64,000 nt of DNA from contig JAQGBZ010000083.1 of the NCBI GenBank assembly GCA_034687125.1, forward strand, positions 124,001 through 188,000. Reading direction: 5' to 3'. This stretch comes from Neelides folsomi (taxonomy: Eukaryota > Arthropoda > Collembola > Neelipleona > Neelidae). How positions within the stretch are numbered: the stretch's first letter is position 1; each line of letters begins with the position of its first letter. A model generated the notes under the pieces. That model was not told the origin of the DNA and ran no database searches. It worked only from the letters and a program-made list of their open reading frames with translations. A program made the translations under genes and the position numbers. This document shows, piece after piece, positions 41,849 through 54,500 of this stretch.

Positions 41849-42986
41849 GAATAATATATTGTGCACTTGCACAACGACATTTTAACCCATTAATATTATT
41901 ATTTGGTATATGACACACATTTATTTACCCATTCGCCCTATTTAACCAATTTCAAAATGAATTAAATTCGAATTTTCGACATTGGCTAAACAAACGATTG
42001 AGTTCAATTATGAAACAATTTTGAACAAATTTCGTTTTTGTACTCCTACATAATGAAAAGAGCAAAATGGGTAGTTAAGAAATTTTAAAATGAATTCATT
42101 AAATTAAGAGAAAGCATAAGAATTACATATAAACATCTGTATGTAGACAGATGATTGTCATTGCAATAATTAAATTTTTTAAATTATTTTCACTACAATA
42201 ACTATTTAAAATTTAATATAATGACTAAAATGTAAGTGAAAAGTCAAATGTTATAATGTAAGTAGAATGTAGAAATATTTATACTCAAAAAAACGTTGAA
42301 TTGGATGATTAAATAAACCTATTGAAACATTTAACAAGCTGAAAGATATGGAAGAAAAAATAAGCAACCCCGAGTCAGAGAGATGTGATGAAACTACGAA
42401 TATTATAAGGACTGTGTAGTTGGAGTTTAAGTTTAGGTTTATTCTAGAAAAGTCATAAATGCGTAATTTTAGAAAAACGGAAAGTTTGGTAGAGTTTAGA
42501 AGTTAGCCTTTGTTCAGATAGGGGAAAGGTTAGATAGACCTAAGAGATAATAAATGGATAGGTGAAAGATAGAATAGGAGGGAATTTGGACCGTGAGCAG
42601 ACTTTCCACTCAAGATCAATGGAAGATCTCAAAGGCATAATCTGGTATGTGTCACTGCCAAAGTGCTCCAGAAACAAATAAACATTTGGTCCGAGAACTA
42701 TTGAACCCCAAAGTCCTTTTAAGAAAGTAACCCAAAGGTGAAGTCAAATATTGTGTAAAATATCTGTACATTTTAAATATCGACGCCTGAAATCAATCAA
42801 AAGGAATCGAATAATAAATCGTATGATGATCATTATTTCCATTTGAATTTAATCTTATTATTTTCATAAATATGTCATGTATTTCATATCACTCTCACAC
42901 CTTTTCTCGGGTCCTGTTCAAACTCCCATTGGCCTTAATAAAATACAATTCCCCAACTTCCGACCACACCTATCCATTTGTTCCAG
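41849..42986. other. AT-rich intergenic or intronic stretch
   Basis: No supported gene. An open frame in the frame of the next exon begins at 42,877, but I see no better start or splice site in this stretch. Confidence 0.5.
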
Positions 42987-43063
42987 CAGTTGGGAATTTG
43001 ATGTAGCCACCTTCGAATTAAGGAATAAGAATATGGCGTGCCGAGTCGACATCTTTTCTCCAG
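42987..43063 (+). CDS. Candidate internal exon of an unrecognised gene
   Basis: An acceptor-like TTTGTTCCAG precedes 42,987 and a donor (CCAG|GTTAGT) follows 43,063. The frame reads SWEFDVATFELRNKN followed by MACRVDIFSPG, giving about 25 residues that end in phase 1. It joins in phase with the exon at 50,841. The arrangement WEFD, about 15 residues, CRVxxFSPG faintly recalls the start of METTL24-type methyltransferase domains, but no catalytic core can be seen. The 5' part of the gene was not found. It could be a chance open frame. Confidence 0.3.
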
Positions 43064-44507
43064 GTTAGTCCAATATACAGAAAGGTAAGTTAAAGTCGAA
43101 TGCAGCCCATGCATTTTTAACTACACCGATTCAAATAGGGGGAAATCAGGAGATGAAGGCGAGTCAAATGAATCCTTTCCAAATGTATTCTCCCTGTTGG
43201 GCCACTTTGGGTGAGCCGAAAGAACATAATTGTTCCTGATCCAACCTTTAAGTCGTTTAAATAAGGAAAAAGTGTGTAAATAAATAAAGACGAGAGAACA
43301 AACACGAGGAAGAATGTTTAAGACATCAAGCTTCAAGGCAAACTGCCACTGTGCACACAAAGAAACTCCAAAAGTCCAAGAAGTGGAACTTATTCCGAAC
43401 AGAGCTGTAGATGAAACCTACTCTTTAAGCTATTTAGAAGACTTCTCCCTCCCTGAGTGATTAGACGAACCTTTTAAAGAAAATTGAAAACATTTTGATG
43501 AATTTTATATAAATGTCTATTTATATAGAAATTCAATCAAATCACGAGCTAATTATCAATTCAGCCCTCTTGACCTTTAAAACCTGTTTAAACCAATTGC
43601 GTCGTTGATTTAACATATTATATGCCACTTAAAGTCATTAAATTGCGTTTTATATTTTATTCCGAGAGATTAAATGTTTTTACATTAAAATAAACAAAAA
43701 ATTATTATCTTTTCATGTTAGAGATTAGATAGGATTATTTGATAATTTTATTGACTTAATCAAAAATATAAGCTAAAAGTGTTGAATTATTAAAATTAAG
43801 CCTTTAATATTATGTAGGCTAAAAAAACATACTTAAGTACTTCCGACCTTATCGTGCACTTAATGTATGTTACTTATTAAAAACCAAACCCTTCAACTCA
43901 ACAAATCAGAACTTCAAACAACATTAATGTTATACGATATTGTCTTTAAGTGTTCATATACCAATATTATATCTTTATTTATCTAGTCAACTGATGTCAA
44001 CTTTTGTATTTAAAATAGTATTACATATGCAATCAATTAAATTCTTGATCGTCAATCGATAAAATAGCAAAAAAAATTCATAAATATTTAACAAAAAAAC
44101 TAGAATTATATTAAACTTGATAACGATTCGTAAATAAGGTAAAATTCATACGATTCAATAATAAGGTTTCCCCCTTATAAATATAATAATACATTACATG
44201 TTTGGGAAAACTAATTGAATTTGTAATTCGAGATATCAACATTACGAAACATCGAGTCTGGAAGCAAAGGAAATGATAAAAGAATTTTTCATAAAGGACG
44301 AATAGCATCAGAGAATTTTGAGTAAAAGTGGCTTTAGTAAAAAAGGAGCATACATACAAGGGCATAAACACATCTTGTATCAGTTCATATGTGACTTATG
44401 TGGAGAGTGTGTATTTATATGTGGGGAAAAGATATTGTTAGGCCACTGGATGCGTCCTTCTCTATATAGCCCTTCTCATTTGAATTGAAGAACTGGGGGA
44501 GACGTGA
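43064..44507. other. AT-rich non-coding stretch
   Basis: Strongly AT-rich, with many stops in all frames. I see nothing beyond the possible intron of the candidate plus-strand gene and the region downstream of LIPT1. Confidence 0.5.
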
Positions 44508-44513
44508 TTTATT
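44508..44513 (-). terminator. Candidate LIPT1 poly(A) signal
   Basis: TTTATT on the plus strand is AATAAA on the minus strand, about 160 nt beyond the LIPT1 stop codon. This is a normal 3' UTR distance. Confidence 0.5.
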
Positions 44514-44673
44514 TTATCAGCCCCATAACTCAGGATCCCTTCTCCAAGATATGGGAGAATTCTATAAAGAGCCATGTCGTCAAAAAAATTAAGTTTCGCG
44601 TTTCGGGTCAGAATAAAGAGTTTGCCTAGGTCCAATTTCCAACATGGGGATGGGAGATAATGGAGCGAGGTCT

Positions 44674-47427
44674 TTAAGCGATGAGGAGGGATTGGCGAAT
44701 GTAATTATCACGATTCGGCCCTCTTACTGGAGTTTGTTTCTTGTAGAGGAGGCCTTCAAAAGACGAGAGGATCCCAGTGTGGTAAGGTCGTTCTTTGATA
44801 GCATTGATGAACGCCGAGAGATCGGCCGACGTCGTTGAATCAATTTTCGCATCGATGGGGAGCTTGAGTTCCGCGAGGTCAATGAAGCCCTTTTTCACAT
44901 TCAACACAAGCTGAATTTGCCCTTCTCCACCCGAGCTGAGGGAATAGGAGCGATTGACCGTGAATTCCGGCGTCTTCCCATGCGTCCAAGTCCATCCTTT
45001 CAATTCTGCCCTGATATTCTCAATTCCGGGGAACCATTCGTTGGTCGGGTTGATCATTTGGAATCCTCGCTGCTGTTGAATCATTTCCTGTCCTCCATCA
45101 TCCCCGTCCCTCGTCGTTCGGAGATATTCATATCCAATGGAAGAAAGGACTTTCTCGACAGACACGTCTGGTTCCGCATTTTTCAAATTCTGTACCGGGG
45201 ACTTGATGCTCTTCGTAGCTCGTGAGTCCATTCCCTCCTGAAAAAAGACAATTGAGTGCTATAACTCTTTTACTATACAGAATACCTACGAATTTACTAT
45301 CAACTCAAGAACCAATTTAATCCCCTCAAATTCCCCCCAACTCATTTTCTTTTTCAAATATGAGGTTGTAACCTTCACCCACGAGGATCTCCATCAATTT
45401 CCACACCATTATATAACACCCCTCTCCCTTACACTCCAGTAGAGTTCCATGATAACAATAACAAATCCGTAAAAGTTTCTCATAGCACGTAACTCATTTT
45501 CCAGAAATTCTCTCTATATAAACAAGTTGGGAGTGGGGGTAGGTGAAGAAGACCTTGACCATCTCAGGGACACGACCAGAATTCTCAATGAATAAGGGTC
45601 AAACTTATTCTCTGCTCTAAACGCCTGTTCTCGCTTTGAATCCAGTAAACAAATTGACCCTTGCTTGGAATATAAATAAGTTAACTTTTGGTATAAGAAC
45701 TTTATATAAAATTCATAGCTAAAATCCATAAGATTTAATATAAACTAAGGGCGTATAACATCTAACTGTATGAATTAAAAGTGGAACTATCTGTAAGAAT
45801 TATTATTGCAAAATTCCTTATACACGCAACATATATTGCAAATACTGTACAATGCACGTTTGAATGCTTCATAAATATCCTCATTGCGAAATAAGTTACA
45901 AAGGAAAGGGAGAAGTAGGGTGGTAAAAATAATAAAAAAACTTATTTAAATGTGCTTGAAGTTTGGGAGCTTTTAGAATTCTTTAAATCCATTTCGAATA
46001 CGAGGAAATGTGTTTTATTTAAAGGAAGCTGAATTTGGTCAAATCCTTAAAGAAAACTAAAAGGGCACTTTCGTCAAAGCATAAAAATGAAAATTTTAAA
46101 GAAGCTTAAAAGAATTTATATATCTGGAACTGGGAAGGTTGTATATGCCAAGTGAATCTCTTCCTAAGAAGGTCATAAAAATAGGACAAAATATAATAGC
46201 ATTCTCCTGGTGGATGGATGTAAAGGAACATCCCTTGTGGAAATTAACTTTTTCTCCAACCCTCCTCTTCCTTATTGTCCTCCGACGATATATCTGTTTA
46301 TGAGGAGATGTGGAAATAATGGGGGGAATGTGGAGGAAAGTTTCTCAAAATGGGATTCTGAATTCCAGACGGCTTGGATTTCCGCTATAATAAACTTTCA
46401 TCCCGACCTGAGTCTTTTTCGAATTCAGCTATTCTCGTAAATAGGAGTTCTTACAGTGTTGGGGTTAAGGAGGGCCGAGAGCTTCTTGAGGTCGGCATCG
46501 CAGAGAACAGTACAGTGATGATAGGCGTTTTTCCCGAGTTTCGACGCAGTTCCGGATATCTGCAAGGCAAATGGAAACAAAATGAGACTCAAGATGAAAA
46601 TCTGGGATTCAAAGGATGTCAAGAGGGGGAGAAATTCGACATTTCAATTTTGTCTCCAAGAGCCGGACAGTCAAAGAGTGATGAAAATTGCCTTCGTTAC
46701 ATCCCCCATCATCTCCCTTCAACTTCTTCCTCCAGATAGGAAGAAGATCATTAAAGCCGGCTATGTGCTCTAATACTCTATCAGAGGATTCAATAATTTC
46801 CTCGTCCCAAATCCATCCTTGACAGATCATTTTTCACTTCCGCATGTTGATAACAATAATACACTTACTATCAGTGGGAGGTGAAATAATATGATAGTTA
46901 TAATATTAAATTAATGATGAAACAAATCTCACCTTATAGCCATCCAGTGTCACATCCTGCCTTTTGGAGATTTCAGTCCCAATGGCAAATTGCCTCTGCA
47001 GAGCTCGACGGATAATTTCCAAATTCGACTTCCTGTCATAGTCATTCCTCGGGGTGAAGAAGGTACAGTTGAGGTTTCCTCGGTCATGATAAACGCTCCC
47101 GCCTCCAGAATTCCTCCGAGCCACAGCCAGGCCTAATTCTTCAGCTCTATTTGTGTCAATTTCTGCCCAGAGGTTCTGGTGACGTCCGACGACCACGCAA
47201 GGGTCATTTCGCCATAAGAGGAGAACCCTGTGGTTCTCAAAGTTGAAGTTTCTGTAAAGCCAGTCCTCGAGGGCGAGGTTCGTGTGGACGTCCGATGACT
47301 GCGAGATGAATACGGACTTCTCTGGTTCCTTCTTTGCTTCACTTTGGATGGAAAAAGCCCGAAATAATCCTCTAGCCCCGAGGAGAGTCGAGGGCGAATT
47401 CCGCTTGATGAGTCTCAACAGTTGCAT
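44674..47427 (-). CDS. LIPT1: Lipoyltransferase 1, mitochondrial
   Basis: Three coding exons on the minus strand: 47,427-46,933 (165 codons), 46,559-46,455 (35 codons) and 45,237-44,674 (187 codons plus TAA), all phase 0. Introns are 373 and 1,217 nt. The 387-residue product is close to the usual length of about 370. The enzyme is a BPL/LplA/LipB-type lipoyltransferase. In animals it passes lipoyl groups from the glycine-cleavage H protein to the E2 subunits of pyruvate, 2-oxoglutarate and branched-chain dehydrogenases. The N-terminus (MQLLRLIKRNSPSTLLGARG) is basic and looks like a mitochondrial presequence. RRNSGGGSVYHDRGN at 104-118 is the lipoyl-AMP binding signature. DGYK|ISGTASKLGK spans the exon 1/2 junction and carries the probable essential lysine, K165. 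NPTNEWFPG and WTWTHGKTPEF in exon 3 mark the C-terminal accessory domain. Convergent with the gene at 37,050. Confidence 0.96.
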
Positions 47428-50400
47428 GATGATTCAACGCTTCGGGCTCGCCGGTCGTGCGGATTAAAACCTTAATGAGTATCTAGGTAAACTTGGTGAC
47501 GATGAGATTCTTGGTAAATTTTGGACTCACAGGGTTTTGACTCTTGAGTTTAATTTCACAGGTTCGTTGTAAATCAGTCTGAAAATGAATTAGTGGACTC
47601 GAAAAGTTTTCAATTGGAACAGCAATGAGACGAGGAGATGTAAATGAGGAAACTGTGAAGGGGCACGGTGAGATGAAGCCACTTGAAAGTGTGATGGAGC
47701 TGACACGCTCGAATGCGTATCTTAAGACAATCCACAAAGGCACACAATTGACCACGACTCTTACTGTCCATTTGACAAAGATATGGAGATTTGTACAGGG
47801 AAACACTTCATCAGGGAGAAGACTTCTGAGAAGAGTCGGATTCTGCCACAACTTTAGTAATTCCCAATTCACTTCGATTTGGGATCCTGGAAAAAGACAC
47901 TTTACGTCTTCTGAACCCAAATACCAAAAAGGATTGGTTCCCTCTCTCTGAATAATAATGAGTAATGTATACGACTGAGGAGGCAAATCCTATAAGAATG
48001 ATTTTTTATTTGTGACTATATAAAATAGAACACCAGGGAGGGTCGTTCTCCACCAAGGACCTTCTAGTAATTGAGGGTAAATTGGGAACTTGAATCGAAA
48101 TTTAAAAGAAGACAAAGTACAGAGTGTGTCTATGATAAACAACTAAGCTTTTTACAATGAAGGGAAAGGTCCAAAGGAGGAAATTGGATAGTCAAATGTG
48201 CTGTGAGAGGCTCAAGGCGAATGAGGAGCTCCAACCCCCCCCTCAACACGAGTTCCAACCTCTAACCATGCATGCTGAAAGATCAGTTAGAGTCCACGTG
48301 AACACATCGTGGTTTCCCCCTTCTGTCCCCCATCGACCCTTGCATCATGAAAACACAGTGTCTCTCATGCATTTCATTATTTTCATATAATGCCTACCTG
48401 CTATAGAACAAGAGATAAAGAACAGGACCTATCATTAAAGGTAGTTCATCCTGGTCCATTATAAGTTTATAAGAAACTGTACGAACCTAAATGGTATGAA
48501 ACTAGTTATAGGAAAGAATACAACGACGCCTACACGTCTAATGTAACTTGTAATTATTAATGCTTAAATGCAGAATGAAATTGAATTGAAGAGACAACGA
48601 GCAAGAAGTTGAGCAGATTCGGGATTGGGGGATTGGGGATGGAGGAAGTCGGGTGAATTGAGCTCCGAGCAGAAGGAACCGTTATTTCTATGCACGCATA
48701 TACTTCTTCCTTCCTTCAGTTCTTTGCTTTTTATTCTTTGCATAATATTGGGCTCGTACATTGCCACCATTGGAGAGATAGAAGAGGGATGAAGAAACGA
48801 GTCCAAATTTGCTCTTTAGGACCAATGGATGCTCTGGGATAGCTGTACATGGAGTAAAGGTGTCTAGACAGGGAGCAAATAGTAGGGCAACTCGCTTCAG
48901 TGAATTAAATAACTACAGGATTTTTGACCCTATGCAAATATCCCAATTGTTCTATTTATTTTATTGTATTTAGCATTTCATGATGGTTTCATCAACCCAA
49001 ATAAATATTAAAGTACTAAATATACTTATGTAACTTTGATTTAGAAATTTTAGTATGGTCTATTCTACTATTCTATAGGTAGAATGTTTTAATTTTCTAA
49101 TGTGAAAGCGGTCATTTTGCACTTTCATTTGGTAGAGAAGTTGAGTTCGTTTTTCAACATGCAATAAAGATGTATTATAATAGAGATTAGACAAAGTTGG
49201 ATGGAAGGATGGATGCACAATTCTAGCTTCTATTCAGCTGTTTCAAAGTCCATTAACCTCCTCTTCTAATACAACCACCAAACCAACTAGTACCCTATAA
49301 TGTACCGTAAAAATGTACATTTAAAGATATTAACCAACTAAAATGATAAATATTCATTTACATAATTTATTTATTAAATTAAGGTCTGCTTATGTGATAA
49401 TTGATAATTCAATTATCTTGGGTGCAAGTTTTAACTTTTCCTTTCCTCTTTAAATAATCTATTAAAATGGAAGATTTAATGTACCAGAAAAGACAGCTCA
49501 ATGATTACATAAATGACGTAATTTTGTACCTTCATATCTTCATAAACTTATTTTTATTGAATAATTTAAGCTTTGAAGCAAGTACTTATTGAGTTAAATT
49601 GATTTTTGCCCACACGGTTAACACGTGGATGCAAGAAGTTAGTTGACAGGCAAGAATAGTCACCTTTAAGCTGTTATTCATGTTTAACACTCAAAGGCCT
49701 CATGATGCATTTTATATTTTATGGTTAAATAAATATCAACTTTACTCGCTTTCAAAAAGGTCAAATAAACCATGGATCATGGACCGGAAAAATATAAAAT
49801 GAATAATTCACAATCATAGCCATTTAATTATTTAATCTGATAAATTTCCTATCATCCATTAACATTTCCTACCATTCCTATATCAGTCCTTTTTATATGA
49901 CAAATTGACAAATGATTCATCATAAACATTACGAAAATCAACCAGTTTTTATGAATTAACTACAAATAGAACTTTAAAATCAAATAACACCCATTGAAAA
50001 AATGATGTATAGTATTATAGAGGGGTTACATCTCGTTATTAAAGACAAAGAGAGTGAAGTGATTTATTAACTGATTAGTAAAATAAATCTTCAAAACTGG
50101 TCATGAAAATGTGAAAAAACATGAAAATTAGTTTCGGAAGATGATGAAAATTAAAATAAGATTGATTTTCAGATTTAAACTTATAACACTTATTGGTAAA
50201 TTACAAATTATATGTAGGTAATGCTTATACATACATAGCTATTATAAAACATATCTAGTTATAAAATCTTCCGGATTTGTGATTGTGTATTAGTCAAAGT
50301 TAAGCAAATGTTAATAATTTTTGAATTCAATGGTTTAATGGTTAAATATCAATTTTATAATTGCTAATCTCTTCGCTCTTATAGTTTATGTTATGAGATT

Positions 50401-50840
50401 TCATTTTAAAGATGCCCTAAGTATTATAAGAAGAGGAATAAAAAACATTAGCTGTATTCACACTATTTTTATAATATTTCACTAACACACCAATACCAAG
50501 ATGTCAATTCTTTAATATTGTAATGATTAGTGATAAGATTTTGGTATTTATGTTACGTATGAACTACTCATGAACTGAAGAAAAGAAAGCAACAAGAACG
50601 AGTGTGTGTAAAGAAGAGTCCAATTAAAATGAATTAAAAAGTTACGCACCTTTTGGTAGATTGAAGATTCTCTCACAAAAACCGAGAGAGATGTTCACTT
50701 TGTTGGGAGAATTCTTTCTTTCTCCCAAATCCAAGTCATTGTAAGCGTTACTTTAAATTACATATATCTTTAGCCAATAGATGTTTAAGTTAGTACATTT
50801 GTGTATTTAATTTTTTAATTTACTTTACTCTTCATTTTAG
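47428..50840. other. No supported gene; overlapping long frames at 47.5-48.0 kb
   Basis: The first part should hold the LIPT1 leader and promoter. Long open frames overlap at 47,483-47,986 on the minus strand (167 codons) and 47,625-47,951 on the plus strand (108 codons). Neither has recognisable similarity or good splice context. From 48.9 kb the sequence is very AT-rich with stops in every frame. Confidence 0.45.
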
Positions 50841-51043
50841 GTTGCCGCAAAGTTTTGAACACCTGGATGATCGAGAATTGTTCGTTAGATGGAATAGCAT
50901 TCGATGCAGCTACGATTCAATTCTCTTTCAAAAGTCTCACATCGACCAAGAGCAAAGGAAATGTTGGTGGTTGGGGTTTGAAGTGGAGGGGGATGAAGTT
51001 GAATCCAACCAGACCCAGCATCAGCATCCTGCCTAGCCCATGA
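50841..51043 (+). CDS. Candidate terminal exon of an unrecognised gene
   Basis: A strong acceptor (TTCATTTTAG) precedes 50,841. In the frame that continues the exon at 42,987-43,063 (split codon G|GT) it reads CRKVLNTWMIENCSLDGIAF, then DAATIQFSF and later GGWGLKWRGM, ending with TGA at 51,041. A second frame from 50,842 is also open to 51,036 but does not fit the phase of the upstream exon. If the two exons belong together, the intron is 7.8 kb and contains LIPT1 on the opposite strand. No function can be assigned, and no AATAAA is visible close downstream. Confidence 0.35.
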
Positions 51044-51580
51044 TCAAACGATCACAATATATAAAGGGGATGACAATGGGGCTGACTGAGTGAATTTGCG
51101 ATTCCCAGCGAGGCCCATCATTATGAAAGTATTGCGTGATTATTACTCATCCTTTGATCATAATACAATTATTCCGTGTAGAAATACAAGAGTGAGCCGA
51201 ATTCATCTCCTACACTCTCAAATCACAGTAGAGAGTTGCTAATAGGATGGGGGTGAGTTTTTTAAAGGGATCGCTTTTTGCTCGGAATTGGTGGGGAGGA
51301 GAGTTGATCTATTGTAGTTGGAGTATAATGGAGTAAGTGGACCATCTTTTCGTACATCGTAACTGTGTTCTCCGTGATTTGCAAAGAAATCGAGGAGAGA
51401 CGTGTGATGTAGTGGAAGAACTGCGGGAAGGCAGCTTCTGCCATTCGCCCCCCAATCTTCTCAATTAGCGTCTTCTACCTTGAGAAGCGGCAAGGAGCAG
51501 AAGAGGTAGCCGCCGGAGCTCGCGTTGTCATTATTGTTCGGATCTCCTGTTCCTCCACGTCTCTCTCCCAGTCCAACGAA

Positions 51581-54500
51581 ATGAGCAGAGGAAGATGGTC
51601 AGTCATTCTTGCACAAAACTGGCGTCTTCTCGTCACTCTTCTCTCTCCCATTATCTTCACCCTCGTTCCAATTTATTGGAAGGGTGTGACTGGAAAGGTA
51701 AGAATTTCATTCCTTCATCAGAAGGCCCAGTTTCAACAATCTTTTCATTCACGAGGCCTTAATTTGACAATTCTAATTGAGATGTTTGACAAACGTTTGA
51801 TTTCAGGAGCCCTATGCAGCTTACACAATACTTCTCATGTCCAGCTACTGGATGACAGGTAGGTTTATTGAGTGTGTTCTGCAATCTTAAGGAGAAATCA
51901 AGGACAATTGGCGTATTGGGGATAAGAGACGTATTTACAAGTCAATTCATCATGGAATTATACATGTTTACATTCGCGTATTAGTACATTTTTAAAACTA
52001 GTCGAACAAGGAATGTAGGTAATTAAATTAAGTACTCTCTTAAAGACAATACAAAGCAAATAACAACATGCATTATAATGTAAGCATGAACTCTCAAATC
52101 AATTGTCATTGTTTATCTAGCTAACGAGATTATGAAAAGACAATTATTATTTTATAAATGAATTCATTAGTTAGATGAAGTTTAAAGTATTTGATTCAAT
52201 CCGCATACTCATTAAATTGAACAATATTAAAGTATTTCAAGTTAAGCATTATACATAATTGCATGTATGTATGGTATCTGTACTAACATGTAATTCATTC
52301 TATGCTGTTTAAATAAAGATGATAAAAGTCGCTAAAAATTAAAATGATTAATAACTGCTAACTCCACAAAAGACTCGAATACATTTCGAATCTGTGTGGT
52401 GGTTGAAAAGGTAAAAGATGTAGAAACTGTAGAATGAAGAGAATGATATACCTTGTTCATACAAATATAAAAAGAAAATTTGTTATGTACATATTTGTGC
52501 TTATACTTGGATATACAACACTTTGTAGGTAAGTTGTACGATATTTTAGTATTTATTACAATATATCTTGTATTTTTTGAAATAAAATATATGTAGGTAT
52601 GAAATGAAGGTATTTTGTTTAGCTGTAAATAGTATAACAATTCTGATAATTTTGCATGAAAAAACCACACAATTTTTGGCCTTAAACCCAATATGGCTTT
52701 TAATATTTTGATTGCATTATACTCGTATCTTTAGCCATTTTAAAAAGGATGATCGTTTTATTATTTATTATAACATAAATAAGTATATTCAAAAAGATTC
52801 ACGCTTCAATTATAATTAGCATACCTTACGCCTAGAGTTAATCATATAATTTGTAACAATTTTGTTTGTAAATAAACGGTGCTACATAATTATTGCAATT
52901 TGTTTATTATTTCAGAATGTATTCCACTTTCAATAACTTCATTTCTTCCTGTACTTTTATATCCACTCTTTGGAATAGTGAGTAGTGGTAAGTCGGCATT
53001 AAAATACCATATAGATATATCATGTGTTTATATCCATTTTCGATACGAAAAATCACTAATTAACATATAAATCTTTTATTTAGAAAAAATATCTTCAGCA
53101 TATCTTCAAGATTCGATTCTTTTTCTCTTTGGAGGATGTGTCATAGCTTTATCCTTCGAGTATTGCAATTTACACACGCGGATTGCCTTAAAAGTGATAA
53201 TGGTCGTCGGAGCCAGAATTTCCCAGTAAGAATCGAATTATTCTCGAAATCGGCCCACTTTTATATTCAAATTCAAAATTGATATGTGAAGTCTCGAGCG
53301 GCTTTTCTTTAATCTTAAGAGTAATATGATTGAAACAATGACAATGGATTGAATTTCAAAAACATGTCAGTGGAACTATTTGAGTAAAGCCAATAATCCT
53401 TGTCTCATGCTCACTCAATTTTATCCTTATTTTTCACGTTGACTTCCTATTTTAACCAACCCATATTAAAAATTACACATGTGTTAAAGTATATAAGGGT
53501 GTATGAAGGATTTGAATTAATTTGAATTTAATCTTTTATAGGCTCATGTTTGGAATCATGATGAGTAAGTGATACAGAAATCAATATTTAAATGCCCTTC
53601 ATCTGGTAAAAATCGTTTATTTGATTTTATTTTTGTACATTAAATGACGTATTTTTACAGCTACAATGTTCCTCAGCATGTGGATGAATAACACGTCAAC
53701 ATGTGCAATGATGGTGAAAATAATATCTTATGATTTTTAATATTTTAGAAATACACGTCTGGTATATGTAACTATCTGATATTTATGCATTTCAGGTTCC
53801 GATTGTTAATGCCATTATGGAAGAACTGAAAAAAGTAATTTAAATTCAATAATAACTTCCTAATTCAAATTCATTTTCTTCATAATCAAATGCGCAATTT
53901 AAGTCAAATCTATATGAAGATAATTATCGTTTTTGTGACATTTTTAATTGCATTATTTTTGTAAATGGTAATTTAACTAATTCATGCTTTTATGGTTTAG
54001 AAATTAGTTGATCCTCCGGATCCTGATCCAGGAGACAATGAAAACGAGAAAGAAAAAGGATCATATGAGGAAATTGAAGGGAATGGAAAGGAGATGGACG
54101 CTTTTTCAAATCAAGTCATCGAATTGAGATCTAAAGATTCTTCAAATGTCTTACCATTTGAATTCAGAGAAAAGTCAAAAGCTGAGAGATTGGCAAAAGT
54201 GAACGCTCAAATAAGAAATTTGAAAGTCATGTTTTTGCTCGCAACTGCATATAGTGCAAATATTGGTGGCACGGGGGTTTGTTAATTAAAATTTTTATTT
54301 TTTAAACTTAAACATTCATAGAGATAAACCATTGAAAATAATTAAAAAAAACTTTTCAGGTGATAACCGGGAGTGGAACAAATGTTGTCGCTTTGGACTT
54401 GGTTCGAAAAGATGCGTAAGTCTCAAATATTATTTTATTGTTCACTTTCATCTGATGGTTATATTGGATCACGATAAGAAAATTCTGATTTAATTTAATA

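Noticed and set aside
44917-45225. 102-codon plus-strand ORF
   Set aside because: Antisense shadow of LIPT1 exon 3, which has clear family similarity on the minus strand.
50842-51036. Alternative open frame (LPQSFEHLDD...) in the candidate terminal exon
   Set aside because: It does not match the phase of the upstream candidate exon, and its composition looks less protein-like than the other frame.
51262-51660. Two minus-strand ORFs overlapping the SLC13 5' region
   Set aside because: One is antisense to SLC13 exon 1. The other has an acceptor-like start but no partner exon or similarity.
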